A stretch of 64,000 nt of DNA from Favolaschia claudopus (GCA_037176885.1 JAWWNJ010000075.1:496001-560000), one strand, 5' to 3'. Counted from the stretch's first letter, positions 19,814 through 31,467 are shown. Numbers and translations: made by a program. The notes: a model not told the origin generated them from the letters alone.

Positions 19814-19966
19814 TAGGATTATAGGATAGGAATAGGATAGGAAATAATTAATTGTCATCGACAACGCTTGCGCAAGGCCGCCGGGCCACCCAGCCAAGAA
19901 CCGTCAATGGAGTTGTCCCAGGGTGAGTGAACAACCCAGGAATTCCTCAGCTCACTAGGCTCGAAT

Positions 19967-20033
19967 CCAGCCTGTGTATCGACAAGCTTGCTTCCATACA
20001 GTATGGAAGCAAGCTTGTCGATACACAGGCTGG
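19967..20033. repeat. Perfect 67-bp palindrome (33-bp arms)
   Basis: The 33 bases from CCAGCCTGTGTATCGAC to CATAC are followed by one A (20000) and by their exact complement. The right arm is the left terminus of the MITE at 20001-20352. The left arm therefore looks like the terminus of a second, head-to-head copy whose remainder is gone, or a hairpin-mediated duplication of the end. Confidence 0.9.
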
Positions 20034-20352
20034 TCGATCTGAGTTTGAATTGCCACGTCACACCGAGTTACCAAAAAAGGTTATTCCACTAGTTCCTCGC
20101 AGCAGCACATTTTCGATGAAATTTCTTAATTCAACAACACAATGAGCATTTCTGAGTGTTATTGTGCACACCTGAGCTTGAACCAAGCTGAGATTGTGCC
20201 GTGGGCAGGAGTTCTGAACACATTCAACGACACAGTCGCACCACGTGATGCCACGTATCCACTGTACGAAATAACCTTTTTTGGTAAGTTGGTGTGACAT
20301 GGGATTTCAAACTCAGATCGACCGGTCTGTCTATCGACAGCTTGCTCCATAG
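20001..20352. mobile_element. MITE with GGTCGATCTGAGTTTGAA inverted repeats
   Basis: The left end GTATGGAAGCAAGCTTGTCG...GGTCGATCTGAGTTTGAA matches the complement of the right end (TTTCAAACTCAGATCGACCGG...CTTGCTCCATAG) over about 50 bp, with a further CACACC...ACCAAAAAAGGTTATT block inside each end. The small frames on both strands here (such as 20058-20300) are passenger shadows. Confidence 0.75.
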
Positions 20353-20434
20353 ACAGACGGTCACCGGTCTATCAGCTCACATGTAGACGGCGGTTTGTTT
20401 TGCAGTGCTTCTATATCACCCCTACACTGCGAAT

Positions 20435-21549
20435 TGTCGGAAAAACCCTAGTTTGCTCATAACGGATTGACCCGGATTATGGCCTCATCACGGCTTTCAG
20501 GGGATTACAAGCCGCCCACCGGGGGATTATGATCCGTGATAAGCCGTTGCAATCGGCTCACCGCCGAAGCAGTGTCAAGTGTTGCGGTAGCTTCGCCACT
20601 CTTCACCACCTCTCCCAAAGAATTTGTTTTCCGGTCCATGGACCTCAAAGAGCTGGTGGTACGGTATCGACTTCAGTTTCTTCAAGACTGTGCCGACGTT
20701 GCCGGGATCGCTTACGGCACCTTCACACGGACTCCACAGCGGCCTTCACAATGTACGAAGAAGTGCTGCGGCAAGCGTCCCACGCCTCTTTCTCCCCAAC
20801 CACCACTACGACCACCGCACAAGTCTTGTATTCAGCTCGCCCTCACCGATTCTACCACCTGCTGTGCCACAGCGACCCACATCTGCCTTCAAATCACTGC
20901 TCTCGGTTGCCTCTCGGTCTCCGTTATTCTAAATAACCCTTTCACCTTGTTAACTTACAGTCGGCGCATATACTGTATGAAGTTGCTCGCTACCACCAGC
21001 TAGCTTTGTCGAACTGAGATGTGCGAGGGCCTAATTTCCGTGGGTTACCTGGTGCGTTCTGCCGCTCGACATCTAATTGTGTCTGAATTCTCTTGAATTA
21101 GTTCTTGTCGCCATTTATGTATCATCTGTGCGTTTAACACTCTCTTCTCTGTTCTTCCACTTCTAATCACTGCTTTTCAGCACTGTGCTATATTGGGTCT
21201 AACTTGTGTGATACATTTACGCGGTGCTACCGTTCCAGCATGGGATTCGAAGTCGAGGTTATTTTGTAGGCGATCCGTGCGTGGCGGGTAGCACCCGAAC
21301 CGTTGTCGTAGCCATGAATAGATGTTTTTTGTCACCATAATTGAGTTCTATGTTTCCTGAATGTGCGCTAATGCGCGGTAACCCAATGTAAGCACCTAAA
21401 TCCCATATAATCCCGGGTATGGATTATAGCGGCTGGAGAGAGCTTGAAAGGTCTACACCTATGCGCTATAATCCCCTTATGAATTATGACCTCATGGCGG
21501 CTTATGTTGACTTACGAGCCGACACAAGCTGTCCAGGATTTTTCCGACA
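20435..21549. mobile_element. 1.1-kb TIR element (TGTCGGAAAAAYCCT)
   Basis: The left end TGTCGGAAAAACCCTAG and right end GGATTTTTCCGACA are inverted. Subterminal GGATTATGRYCTCAT and GGGGATTA units also recur in opposite orientation (20470-20530 and 21405-21505). A plus-strand 155-codon frame (20536-21003, FRSMDLKELVVRYRLQFL) may be a remnant coding region but is not recognised. A right terminus of the same family is at about 31335-31467. Confidence 0.6.
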
Positions 21550-21569
21550 GAACCAGGTGTTTGCACCCC

Positions 21570-22057
21570 ACTCCTTGCGTCAAAACTGTCTGCCAGAACT
21601 CAGTGCCCTCGGCGTGCCTGGATTGGCTGGGCCACACCCGCCTGCTCCCCACCAAGCTTAACTCTCAACTCAATCCTGCTTCTCTCTTTCCCAGCAGTCC
21701 CATCTACAGCATCCCGAAAGTTTTGGCGGCGCACACCATTATCCTTACACTCCCAATCATTGGGACCCTCAACACCAGATGTTGACGTTAAGCTCTGTTG
21801 CTCCCCACCCATCTTACACCACGACCCGGGATTTTCGTGGTCCCACACGTACTCGTAGCATAAAACGCGGCACGCCTCTTGCTCATCCTCCCCATCACAG
21901 AGACCCGTCTCAGAAAATCAAAACCGTTCAACGAACCAGGCCGCCCTGCAGAGAAAAAGGACGGCAGAGATTTCGCGATGACCTCCCTGCCCACGGTCGT
22001 AACTGCATCCAGATCAAGCGGGTGTCCGCCTTCGTGAGTCGACTCTCGCAGCGCTGA
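21570..22057 (+). pseudogene. Unassigned Pro/Arg-rich coding remnant
   Basis: Adjacent frames read SQQSHLQHPESFGGAHHYPY and then DFRGPTRTRSIKRGTPLAHP to a stop at 22055-22057. The composition looks coding but disordered. It may be the upstream part of the gene resuming at 23440, separated by the GTGAATT-rich insert, but no splice evidence was found. Confidence 0.25.
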
Positions 22058-22429
22058 GTATTAAAAGCCGCTCATTAGTCGTGACTGTGAACAGCATTAC
22101 TTAGTTTGGGGAGAGATGGTGGAGAACATTGAGATAAAAAATTGACAAACCAACCATGTCGAATCCAAGTTTCCAAATTGCCTCAACTCGTTTGACGAAC
22201 ATACGGTCCCGGTTCATCAAAGCTCTCGTCGCACCATATGACTCGTCTGTAGTGCATTCAATCAATGTTGTTTTCCCGGCATCGGAAATGAACAAAATCT
22301 TATGAGAGCCGAACGCAAAGGGTACATTGAATAAGAACACTACTCTATTGTTGAGGAGCGATGGAAGGAAGTTACGTGCCTGAAATATCTGCTTCACGAG
22401 ATTTTGGTGAAGAACACTGAGGACGTAAA

Positions 22430-23240
22430 ACCCCGTGAATTTCCCTTAGCCATTGCATGAATTTCATGATTCACTGTATTTGCAAGGGAATTAAAATTCA
22501 CTGAGCTGAACATTCGCTTACCTGATTCACGTACTTTGTATTGGGTCTGTCAGGTAGGTGAATTTTACCTTAACATATCATGAATGAACTGTGTGAATCT
22601 GAGCTACTAGGCTGGTATCCGAACTCCGTGAAATTCACTCAAAAATCAAGTGAGGTAACATACCCTCAAAATAGCCCAGAAACGACATTCCAAGGTCCGC
22701 CCTGTAACCCTGTCAAATTCATGGAGTCAAAGGTGGCCCGAGTAAGGTACATGGTTCTGGTCATCAGTACTCGTTATTCCTACATAAGGCAAAGACAGTC
22801 AATATGACCGTAATTAAACAACTTTGTGACTTGGAGTAGAAGTGGACTATTGAGGTAGATAGAATGTGAGATTGGTGTATCAATGCCTTGAAATGGTGTG
22901 TAGAACACACAAGAGAACAGTCGTGAATAGGAACCAAGTGAAACCTTTTTCATTAGAACTTCACATAGAATTCATCCCAAACCTAAGTGAATGAACCCCA
23001 TGAAACGTTCCATTCACTTACTCCAACTACGTGAATTGAACTGGGTGAAATTCACAAATTCCCAGTGGAACTCGCTTGGTTCTCGGATGAATTTCCCCTG
23101 AAAACGAGGTGAATCAACCAGGTGAAATTCGCAGATAGCCAAATAATACCCTTCTTGAGCCCGCACCACGAGCATCGACGCGACCAGTGACCGGAGTGCC
23201 CCACCGAGGGCACGTCGCCAGTAAAGTGAATTCAACAGAG
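22430..23240. repeat. Region dense in GTGAATT/AATTCAC motifs
   Basis: GTGAAT or its complement occurs more than ten times in both orientations (GTGAATTTCCC, TGAATTTCATG, AAAATTCACTGAG, GGTGAAATTCAC, GGTGAATCAACC), densest in the first 200 and last 250 bp. Subterminal motif arrays like this are typical of CACTA-type or MULE-like elements. The exact ends and a transposase were not found. Confidence 0.5.
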
Positions 23241-23439
23241 GAGATGATCACTCCCGTATTCCCGTGATTCCGACCCCAACGCGGACCTCAAGCCTTCACG
23301 CGACTTTCTCATTTTCTCCCGACTTTCTTGTTCTACGCCCAAACGTGATCCCGGGGACATTCTTTTATATTTCTCTCCCACCTCTACACAGTACCACCAG
23401 ACTTCCGACCCACAAATCCCTTCCACCAGGGAAGAACTC

Positions 23440-24472
23440 GACGCTACGTCACCGGTGAAGAAGAAGAAGAGAAACCGGCACGTTTCAACTACGACGAGCT
23501 CAAACCAACAGGCTCCGCCTTCTCGTCCAGCAGCAACAGGTGAGAACCAATTTGAGCCCATGATCTTGTCTGCGCTAACGGAAGCCCAGACTTCTTTTAA
23601 TAAAGAAAACTGAGCGTACCAAACTCGAGGAGACTTATCCCATCGGCAACTTCCCGGCTATCGACCCCAACAAGCGCATATGGCATCATACGGACCGTGG
23701 CTTCTACTTCGATCTACACAACTCGCGGCTTCCGCGATGGTGCGTGCCATCAGGTGTTATTACCTCTCCATGTGTGCTGAGACCCAATACCACAGGCGCA
23801 GAAGAAGACCGACGAGAAGACTCCTCCTCACTCTCAAGTTTTCGGTATGAAAAAAGTCGGCGCAAACAACGTTCCAGCTATCCCCCCTCCTGCCGCTATT
23901 GCCCCGCCCATTCCTCCGCCTGTAGCTGCCGTTCCTCCCCCTGCAATGATCCCTCGCTTTCCGATGTCCTTCTCACGGCCTTGCTCACAAGCAACCCCGG
24001 TTCGCTTGGCAACCTCTTTCCTCATCTCAATTCCGCGCCTCCTCCCCAACTCCTGCCTCCACTGCCAGTTGCGCCACCACGTTCCGTGCCCTCGTCACCA
24101 CTCAAACGTCATACCGTCACAGTCGAGATCTTTTGCGACACCTACCATATCGATGGCGAAGATTGTACGCGCTTGAAGGAAGTTGGCTTCCGTCCCAGGG
24201 ACTCCACTGGTCCCAATCTTGATGATGATTTGAAGGCAGTCGGATTTACACTGTTCGGCTGTGAAGCTTGTCTGTCAGAATGTTATTCGGTGTTTTGTAG
24301 CGAGCATTGTTACATGTTTTGTACCCTAGCTATCCCAAATGTAGCCCGCATGTTTGAACCACCCATGTGCCATCTCGGGAGTGATACATGCAGTCGACTC
24401 GAGCAACGCCTCGAACGGGTCTTCAGCTTCGCGGATTGCGTGGCCATGACGGCGCAGATAAGCTTTCCCTAG
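23440..24472 (+). pseudogene. Agaricomycete gene with C-terminal SAM-like domain, frame-broken
   Basis: Exon (to about 23540) reads SPVKKKKRNRHVSTTTSSNQ (nuclear-signal-like) up to a GTGAGA donor; intron to CCCAG at about 23590; then KLEETYPIGNFPAIDPNKRI and WHHTDRGFYFDLHNSRLP. A proline-rich stretch (PAIPPPAAIAPPIPPPVAAV) is in one frame. From about 23960 the frame changes to LSDVLLTALLTSNPGSLGNL and VEIFCDTYHIDGEDCTRLKE, DDLKAVGFTLFGCEACL, which has the FC..Y.....D..RL.....P.D....AGF layout of the short SAM-like helical domain I associate with expanded Agaricomycete proteins. The FDLHNSRLP part also occurs in that family. At least one frameshift. The role is unknown; SAM domains mediate protein or RNA binding. 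Confidence 0.45.
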
Positions 24473-24803
24473 AGGGTGTGTAAGCCATGGATCACAGCAG
24501 ATGATTGAATCATAAGTACGCACATGTAGAAAAAGACTCCTCAATGTGGTTGAGATGGGGCGAGTAAGCAGGGAGGAATAGTATCATGACGCTGAAATAT
24601 TAATCAATTAATCACCAGTCAATGTGCAAGTAATACCTTGAGTTGTTGTGTTCAAATTGTACAGGTATCCGAGACCTGCGCGATATATTGAATGAAATTT
24701 CTATATCTGAAAAAGCTCTCTTAGTATAGCAGTATGATGTATGACCTACCTTTTACTCGCACTGCGAAGGTTGACGAGGTGGCAACCATTAATTAATTAC
24801 TCT

Positions 24804-25254
24804 AGAGAGTTTGCGGTGAGCCGCCAGAAGCCACCTGGCGGCTCTAATGGCATGCGGATTGGAGCGGCTATGCTGTCTGGCGGCTCGTTTGGTGGCTGGT
24901 AAGACTGGTTTAAATTTGGTTTTGCAAGTCTATTCTTAGTCCTTAGTCATCTATATCTTGAGCCATACACACACGAACAAAATCCGACCCGAAAATCTGA
25001 CGCCATCGCACATTTGAGCCGAAGACTTCGGTTGACGCTGGAAATTGCTTCAATTCAAAACAATTATGCACCTTTGGACAACGAACTCTTATTGGCTGAA
25101 GGTATAGTCAAATATACAAGGCACCCAACCTCGAAATCGTGCTAAGGACCGCGCGCGACGAGCCGCTGAACGAGCCGCCACATGACGTAGCCGCTCCAAT
25201 CCGCATGCCGTTGGAGCCACCAGGTGGCTTCTCGCGGCTCACCGCAAACTCTCT
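24804..25254. mobile_element. 451-bp AGAGAGTTTGCGG-family MITE
   Basis: Inverted ends AGAGAGTTTGCGGTGAGCCG and the complement ending CCGCAAACTCTCT run for about 45 bp, including the internal palindrome AAGCCACCTGGCGGCT. A second inverted block (GGCATGCGGATTGGAGCGGC) lies just inside. ATT follows the right end. Relatives: 40698-40990 and 56672-56868. Confidence 0.85.
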
Positions 25255-25453
25255 ATTGTTAAAAGTCAGTATCACCATACAAGTTGTAGTTTACATTCTC
25301 GTAGTAATAAATACTCACCAAGTCGTTACAAAGTCAATTCAGCAGACGCCCTACAAAGAAGATGAAGTGGTAATAATTTTGCTTAACCTCGCCGAACATG
25401 CCTTGTAAGGCCATACAAGTCTCATTATGTCCTGTAAGGTCCATTATGTGTTA

Positions 25454-25822
25454 CAGTTGCGGCAAAATCAATTTACTTACCATATAAGGAAATTTCCATC
25501 AAATCCGCTCTACCGCACGGCAAAACCACCACAAGCACGTTGAAATGGCACAAAGGGCCTGTACTCCTGGAGTTGAGCCGGTCTACGCACAAAAAACAAC
25601 CGGATTCGTCATGTTTCTCACTGCTTTTGGCTGCACTTTATGCGACAAAGTTGTGGGTTATCCCGGCGAAACCAATACAGAGACACCAGTTTTTCTACAT
25701 CAGGAATACAGGCCAGCAGTTCTTAGTATTCTTATCAACTTACCGCTCGAAAAAAACGAGCAAAAGGAGCGAACTGACGAGAATTTCCTTATTTAGTAAG
25801 TAAATTGATTTTGCCGCAACTG
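25454..25822. mobile_element. 369-bp TACAGTTGCGG-family MITE (copy 1)
   Basis: CAGTTGCGGCAAAATCAATT and its complement form inverted ends of about 30 bp, flanked by TA (25452-25453, 25823-25824). A second inner pair (AAGGAAATTTCC / GGAATTTCCTT) is also inverted. It is inserted into another AT-rich repeat rich in CTTGTAAGGCC. Same family at 30720-31078, 38905-39271 and 53090-53448. Confidence 0.9.
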
Positions 25823-25829
25823 TATAAGG

Positions 25830-27060
25830 CCTTGCATGTAGTATTTGGTACGTATTTAGACCTTGTAACCCTCCTTTTCTCCAACGGCCTTATTAGACCT
25901 TACAAGGCCTATCCAGGCCCAACAACCCTTTTTTGATTTTTCCGAGCCTAATAGGAACGGATTGTTGTGGAAATGCCACTCTATGCTGTTTGGGCGCGTG
26001 TAATGAGGCCGCAGGCTGCCTCAACTTTCAATCTAAGATATCAGTGTGCGCCTTTTGACATCAATTGTGCCGAGCGCTCGGCGAACCCTGTGTCCCAGCA
26101 TATCGAGTCCGGGGCGAAGGAGCCTCAGGGTGAGCAGAACGTCTCAACCCAGAAGGTGCCCACAGTCTCTATCTAGATTAGTCTAGAACTTCCCGCGTGG
26201 CAGGGTCGCATTATTATATAATCATCGGGTTTGGCAGGTAGTTCCCACGGCACTTCCTGGCTGTTTCCACTCAGTCGCTCCTCATTTTTCTATAGATTTA
26301 GGAACGAAATGCATCTTTGAACTTTTCTTTACACTTCCCGAACGTTAAATGCTTTAAATTTTGGGTAGGTACTTGAGATACGACAGACAGTTGTGTTTGG
26401 CCGCCTTTGGCCGGCGGCCAACACATCAAACGAGTTTTTACAGCTCTCGACTCAATTCAAGTGAGGAAAATGGTCTATTTAAAAGATCTTGGAGAATGGT
26501 GTCAAAAATACGCGCAAGAACGCGTCGAAAATTGTGCAAGCGAACACGGGAAAATTTAAATTACATAATAAGATGAGGCTATATCTGAAATAATGGAGAC
26601 GGCATGTTGGCGACGAGGATGTGGACTGATGCCATCAAATGAACGTAAGTGGGTTTCTGTCCAGAACTCGTTAAAGTTTGTGCGGGGGGTTTCCGCAATA
26701 TTGCCTTAAGTTATATGGGGAGGGTTTCTGCCTGCACCCTGGGCTTCTCATTAGAATTATCCCTCCTTCTCGTGCCCAGGTGAGTAGACACTCTTCCTCT
26801 TGTTGTCATCAGCAGAGATCCTGAGGGTGCATGCAGCACTGTATCCTTCAAGTTGCACCTCTCACCAAAAAAGAAATCGGACCGACGTCGACTTGTGTAA
26901 AAAAACGCATGAAAAAATTCACTGTGGCTCGATTACCATATATGGTAATTGGGTCGTTGGCTCAAAAATTTTCATTTTCATGTCCTGCACTTTGTTTGAG
27001 TTCAGAGACCACGTCAATGACTCGAAAGACCTTGTTGCATTGTTTTCTGCAGCCACTGTA
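25830..27060. other. No gene recognised
   Basis: AT-rich with short frames only. It includes AAGGCC palindromes to about 25915 (flank of the MITE above) and a TTACCATATATGGTAA palindrome at about 26933. It may include decayed MITEs. Confidence 0.35.
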
Positions 27061-27063
27061 ACA

Positions 27064-27245
27064 CGCGCCGAAGTTATTGGGCTTTCCCTGTGCTGATTTT
27101 CTATGTTTGTTTATTTATGTGTCAAATCAACAATTTCTTGCTCTGTTTTAGTACCCTCATTGAAGGATGAGGATAGCCCAGCAAACTCTGAGTTCTCAGG
27201 TACAAAGTCATGAGATAGTAAACCTACTTTTGAGGTACTCATCTA
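27064..27245 (-). repeat. Inverted copy of the interior of the 4536-5050 element
   Basis: About 180 bp match 4760-4960 in reverse orientation (GCCGAAGTTATTGGGCTTTC; CAACAATTTCTTGCTCTG; CCTCATTGAAGGATGA) with moderate divergence. Its termini were not recovered. Confidence 0.75.
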
Positions 27246-27404
27246 CCTGAAATCGTTAGATATCATAGAGTGGTGACCGGCAAGTCACACCAAACAAATG
27301 TCTGTTTGTACGTTGTTTGTTCGCAGTCGGTCCCGTCCCCCGCCCTCCACATTGACGCTAAAAATCTGAAACAAATTGCAAATGACTCCTGGACTAAGTC
27401 TGCT

Positions 27405-27551
27405 GGGAATGTCCCGCGTAGATTTTTTAAAATCCCCCAGTGGACCCGGAACAGAATCGCAGAAATGGCAGGGAAATGACTCTGTCCGAGGGAAAATATT
27501 CATTTCTAAAGTAACAAGGGCAAAAACAAAAAATCTGGCCGGGACATTCCC
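27405..27551. mobile_element. Short 147-bp foldback element
   Basis: GGGAATGTCCCG...AGATTTTTT at the left and AAAAAATCTGGCCGGGACATTCCC at the right are inverted over about 24 bp. No flanking duplication could be established. Confidence 0.5.
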
Positions 27552-27966
27552 TGTAGATTGCTAATGGCTAGAGATTATACACTCAAAGTTAGTTCACAAT
27601 GTTGACGCCTGAGGCTGCAGAACGGACCGATGGCAAACAGACATTTGATCACAGCCACTTGATGATAGAGTGGTGAGGGGCGGTAGAGCAAATGAATATA
27701 TTTGAGTTAAATATTCCGTTCTCGGCATAAGTGATGCCGCCATCAGCGGCTTTCTCCCGACTTCCATCCCGCTCCTACTACGTCGCCCAGATTTCGCGCC
27801 CCACCCGCCTCCCCATGCGCTTCTGGGCTGTCCGGCTTCGTCTCCTTCCTGGGCGACCGGACTAGACCGGACTTCCATGCTCAGTCTCGCATCGCGCCGA
27901 CCTCAGCCGCGGGTCTTCCCGGGCTCCCTCTTGTTTCGCCGCCGATCCGCATCAAGCGCTTCCTGG

Positions 27967-28065
27967 GTTAAGTCTTAGAATGGATTAAGCCTTAATAACA
28001 AGTTAATGTTAGGGGTTAACTTGGGCCAAGCCGCAATCTAACCCTTAATTAAGGCTTAATTGATG
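27967..28065. repeat. TTAAGGCTTAAT foldback repeat
   Basis: A 100-bp AT-rich foldback (GGATTAAGCCTTAA...TTAATTAAGGCTTAATTGAT). A similar unit in reverse order lies at 56333-56430. No coding sequence between 27560 and 28950 was recognised. Confidence 0.5.
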
Positions 28066-28949
28066 GCTGATGGATTTACGGCACAGTTCGGCTGAAATTT
28101 CGACGCCGATTCCGATGGCGCGGAAGCCTGCGGAAGCGGTCAGATGAGTGTCGATTAGAAAATTCCCAGGCTGCGTGGCGAAAGGTTTATACAAATTGGT
28201 TGCAAATTGGGTTGTGTCGGCACGGCAGGACGAGATGGCGGCTGGGGAAGGTGGAGAGGCTGATGAACCCAGTGTCCCTGCGCCCAAGGGTGTGCCGGCC
28301 CGTCAAGCCGAGACCTAGGGCAGGGAGGGTGGTTCGACCCGGGAGGGTCAGAGAAAAAAATAATTGATTATTATACACGTAGAAATCACTGTTACCGTTG
28401 TTTCTACTCGAAATATCCCCGTCAACAAGGTTCACATGGCTCTTTTCGGGTTTCACCGGCATCCCATCCTATTTGGGACGATCAACTTTGGCTGTGTTTG
28501 ATATCAGACGCAACAGAGGATATGATGCATGCGTCGCTTTGCTGGGCTGTAAGAGATACAGGCTTAATTCATCTTATACCACCTCTAACAATTGTTTTGA
28601 GTTCATATTTTCAGTCAAGCTTTGGTCAAGCTTTTCGGCATGATAGTATCACGTGAATAATTACTCGATTTGGACAATACGTAATGCTTACGTGGTAGGG
28701 TGGCTCAGCCAAAAGGTCGGTTTGAAAAAAAACAGCCATAGGTATTTTTTTTTTGGTTTCCGCACCCTTGCCTGCGGCGTAGGTATGTACTCGTGTTTTC
28801 CTGTTCAAAGCTATTCGGAGGTACGGTGTAGAAACCTCGTCAGGCATTCAGTGCCATTCACGCAGGGAACTGTTGGCAGCGGATCATTTATCCAAAAATA
28901 ACCTGATGATGGCGAGCCCCATCGGAGACGAGGGCAATGGGTGAAATTT

Positions 28950-29086
28950 GTTACTTGTCCACGCAAAAAAAAATTCATTTGTTTGTTCCTAAGGCCTTAA
29001 TTTGAAGGCCTTAATTAGGCCTTAATATGATATTAAGCCCTTAGCCGCCGAGGTTGCCCTTAATAAGGCCTTAAGAAGGAACACTG
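28950..29086 (+). mobile_element. TAAGGCC-type small MITE (copy 1)
   Basis: A 137-bp unit beginning GTTACTTGTCCAC and ending AAGAAGGAACACTG, with GTTCCTAAGGCCTTAA and CCTTAATAAGGCCTTAAG as imperfect inverted ends. It is almost identical to 32058-32194 (four or fewer differences by eye) and related to 56585-56893. The high identity suggests recent spread. Confidence 0.75.
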
Positions 29087-29392
29087 AGTTTAACCGTCAG
29101 GTTTGTGTCCTTTTCCTTCCTTCCTTGTTCTCCATGCTTGAGACACTACCTGGCGCAAAGCGCCTCCCGTGACCCGGGGACGCATAGCGTCCTCTTCTTA
29201 AACGGCGCGGCAGCGCCCATCTTTGTTTCCTCTTTCCGATATCTTCCCACGGGCTCGCGCCGCCCACGACACCTCCGTAGGCATATATGATACTCTGCGA
29301 AAAGGCATACCTTGAGGCCTGTCCTGAGGGCTATGCCTTATGACAGTGACGACTGTAATAATCAATGAAAAAAGCAACACTTAGAATGAGCT

Positions 29393-30107
29393 GGGACACG
29401 CACCGGACATAGCCGTGATGTTATGTCAATGGCCTCGCCAACGGTTTCCGGAGCTCCGCGGTCCGAACACGAATGATTTCTTTCGTTCTCAATCTATCGC
29501 CCGTAAACAAGATGTATTGTACTAGGACTCGGCGGCGGTGTTTCCCGCACATTGATGCGCCGCTTTTCGAATTTATCTCCACAAATAACCGTTGCGCGCT
29601 TCTCTCGTCACCTCTCGTCACTCAAGCGGCGACAATCAGCATGGGCCTCTCACGTCTTGTCTTTCGGACATCTCGGCGTGTCCTACAAGAAATCGTGGCC
29701 TTGGATTTCCATGGGACACGCGCAAATTGGCTGCGCGCCTCTCCCACAGCGTGTCCCAGGCAAAACTGGATCCCGGCCCGTCATGGGACACGCAGAGCAG
29801 GCCGCCAGGGCGTAAATGTTCTCACAGTAAATGTTCTCACACGTGTGCCGCGTACTTATGTACTTATGATACTTAGTTCCGCGGGGCTTCCTTGCTATTC
29901 CCACCCGACCGCTTGTGATGGCGCGTCAATGGGATCATAAATTACGCGAAATGTACGTAAATTCTGATAACTCGTTAATGGGCGTGTTCAATGGCCTTTC
30001 AAAACCATTCAAAAGCATTCGGTGCCCCGGGGCCACCCCACCCCGAGCTCAGAACATGTCCCGGGACACGCTGGCGCTGCCAGTTCCCTTATTGGGTTGT
30101 GTCCCAT
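29393..30107. mobile_element. Putative GGGACAC-ended element
   Basis: GGGACACGC occurs at 29393, 29713, 29785 and 30062; GCGTGTCCC at 29748 and GTGTCCC at 30101. The outermost pair could be TIRs of a 0.7-kb element. The interior copies suggest nested or subterminal repeats. The 155-codon frame at 29473-29940 is not convincing as a gene. Confidence 0.35.
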
Positions 30108-30124
30108 AAAAACTAAGGCTCATA

Positions 30125-30478
30125 ATGCCAGCTATCTACAAAACACTGGAGCGCTCCGAAAAAAAAGGGTTTTGACAGCTCCTGCCTAATTCGGCCAGCC
30201 CGCTCCACTCTCTCCAACGACACTCGCCCATTCATCACTGCTCCTGGAACGTCTCTCTCGCCTACCATGCCCTACAATACCTTCCGCTACATCCCTCCTG
30301 CACACAAGCGGCTCATGATTACCATGGCCGGCAACGGGATGTCCAATCAAGAAACGCCCCGCCCTGACGCGCCAGCCGTCGACGCAATGGATCCGGCAGT
30401 GCCTACCTCATATGGTAATTGACGTCATCGCATCAATGGGTTTTCGGAGCGCTCCAGTGTTTTGTAGATAGCTGGCAT
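30125..30478. mobile_element. 354-bp Tc1-type MITE keeping a transposase N-terminus
   Basis: Perfect inverted ends of about 38 bp (ATGCCAGCTATCTACAAAAC, then ACTGGAGCGCTCCGAAAA). Inside, an ATG (about 30267) opens MPYNTFRYIPPAHKRLMITM and AGNGMSNQE, which reads like the first helix-turn-helix of a Tc1/mariner transposase, before the frame is lost. This is an internal-deletion derivative of an autonomous element. It complements the C-terminal relic at 15974-16591, though I cannot show that they belong to the same family. Confidence 0.75.
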
Positions 30479-30719
30479 AGGGTTTGATGGTCTACGGACG
30501 TTATGCATTCGTTTCATATCAATCATAGGACGAGCAACTCCCCTGGTGCTTCTTGGCGTACGCGAAAGCGGTATGTAGATCGGGAAATGATTTCCAGCAG
30601 AATTGCCTAACAGAGTATACTGATGGGCAAATGCTCATAAATGGCAAATAAAATGGCAAATGGTCCATATTTCATGCCTCATTGTCGATTTGGGTCCTTT
30701 CGACTCGGCACAGGTGGTA

Positions 30720-31078
30720 CAGTTGCGGCCAAAATATTGCATTCCCATATATGGAAGGTGGGCGCAAAACACCCAGCAACAGCGAGTCAAGCAGGTAATA
30801 TCATCAGCAGGTAATATCATCTACAGTGCTTGATGATTGCCCCCTAGACCCTCACTGCCAGTAACTCACAGGGAAAATGGCAGAAAACTTGGTACAAGTT
30901 TCAAACAAACCTGTACCAAACAGCTTTGTTGTTGAATTTTCGCCGGTTTCTCTGGATTCTCGGGCAAGCAGCTTCCATAAATGAGGGCTGTAGCTCACTA
31001 ATGGGCTACTGGGGACTGAAGATACTGTTTGCGGCGATGTCCCGGGTACCTTCCATATATGGCAATGCACCGCAACTG
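30720..31078. mobile_element. 359-bp TACAGTTGCGG-family MITE (copy 2)
   Basis: CAGTTGCGG...CCATATATGGAAGGT and its complement at the right, ending CCGCAACTG, flanked by TA (30718-30719, 31079-31080). The size matches copies 1 and 4. Confidence 0.85.
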
Positions 31079-31319
31079 TACGTGTTAAATCCTTCAACTT
31101 TTCGAAATTCTCATTGTATCCAGCTCGCTTTGCAGGTAATTTAATTTTAGTGCGCCATATTACGGTGCCCGTGGGCTGCGCAGGGGTGGTAGTGCTTGGC
31201 TCGTTGTCCCACTTTCGTAGATGAATAAATCGATTTTTTGCGACGTTTTGGGTGAACGAGTGACGAAGAAGTAGTCTAAAGACAGTATGATGCGCAATAA
31301 TGGCATGTAAGCCCAGTAA

Positions 31320-31467
31320 TCCAATGTGATCCTTGGCCGGATTATGAGGGACTATACGCGATTACAAGGTTTCCACCTATGCATTAATATTATAATCCCC
31401 TTATGGATTACGTGGCATATATTGGCTTCTCAGCCGATACGAGCAGTTCAGGATTTTTCCGACAATA
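31320..31467 (+). repeat. Right end of the TGTCGGAAAAA element family
   Basis: TATAATCCCCTTATGGATTA...CAGGATTTTTCCGACA matches 21460-21549. No left end was found, and no gene in 31100-32050 was recognised. Confidence 0.55.

Noticed and set aside
29473..29940. 155-codon plus-strand frame
   Set aside because: Overlaps GGGACACGC repeats and has competing frames of similar length; no motif.
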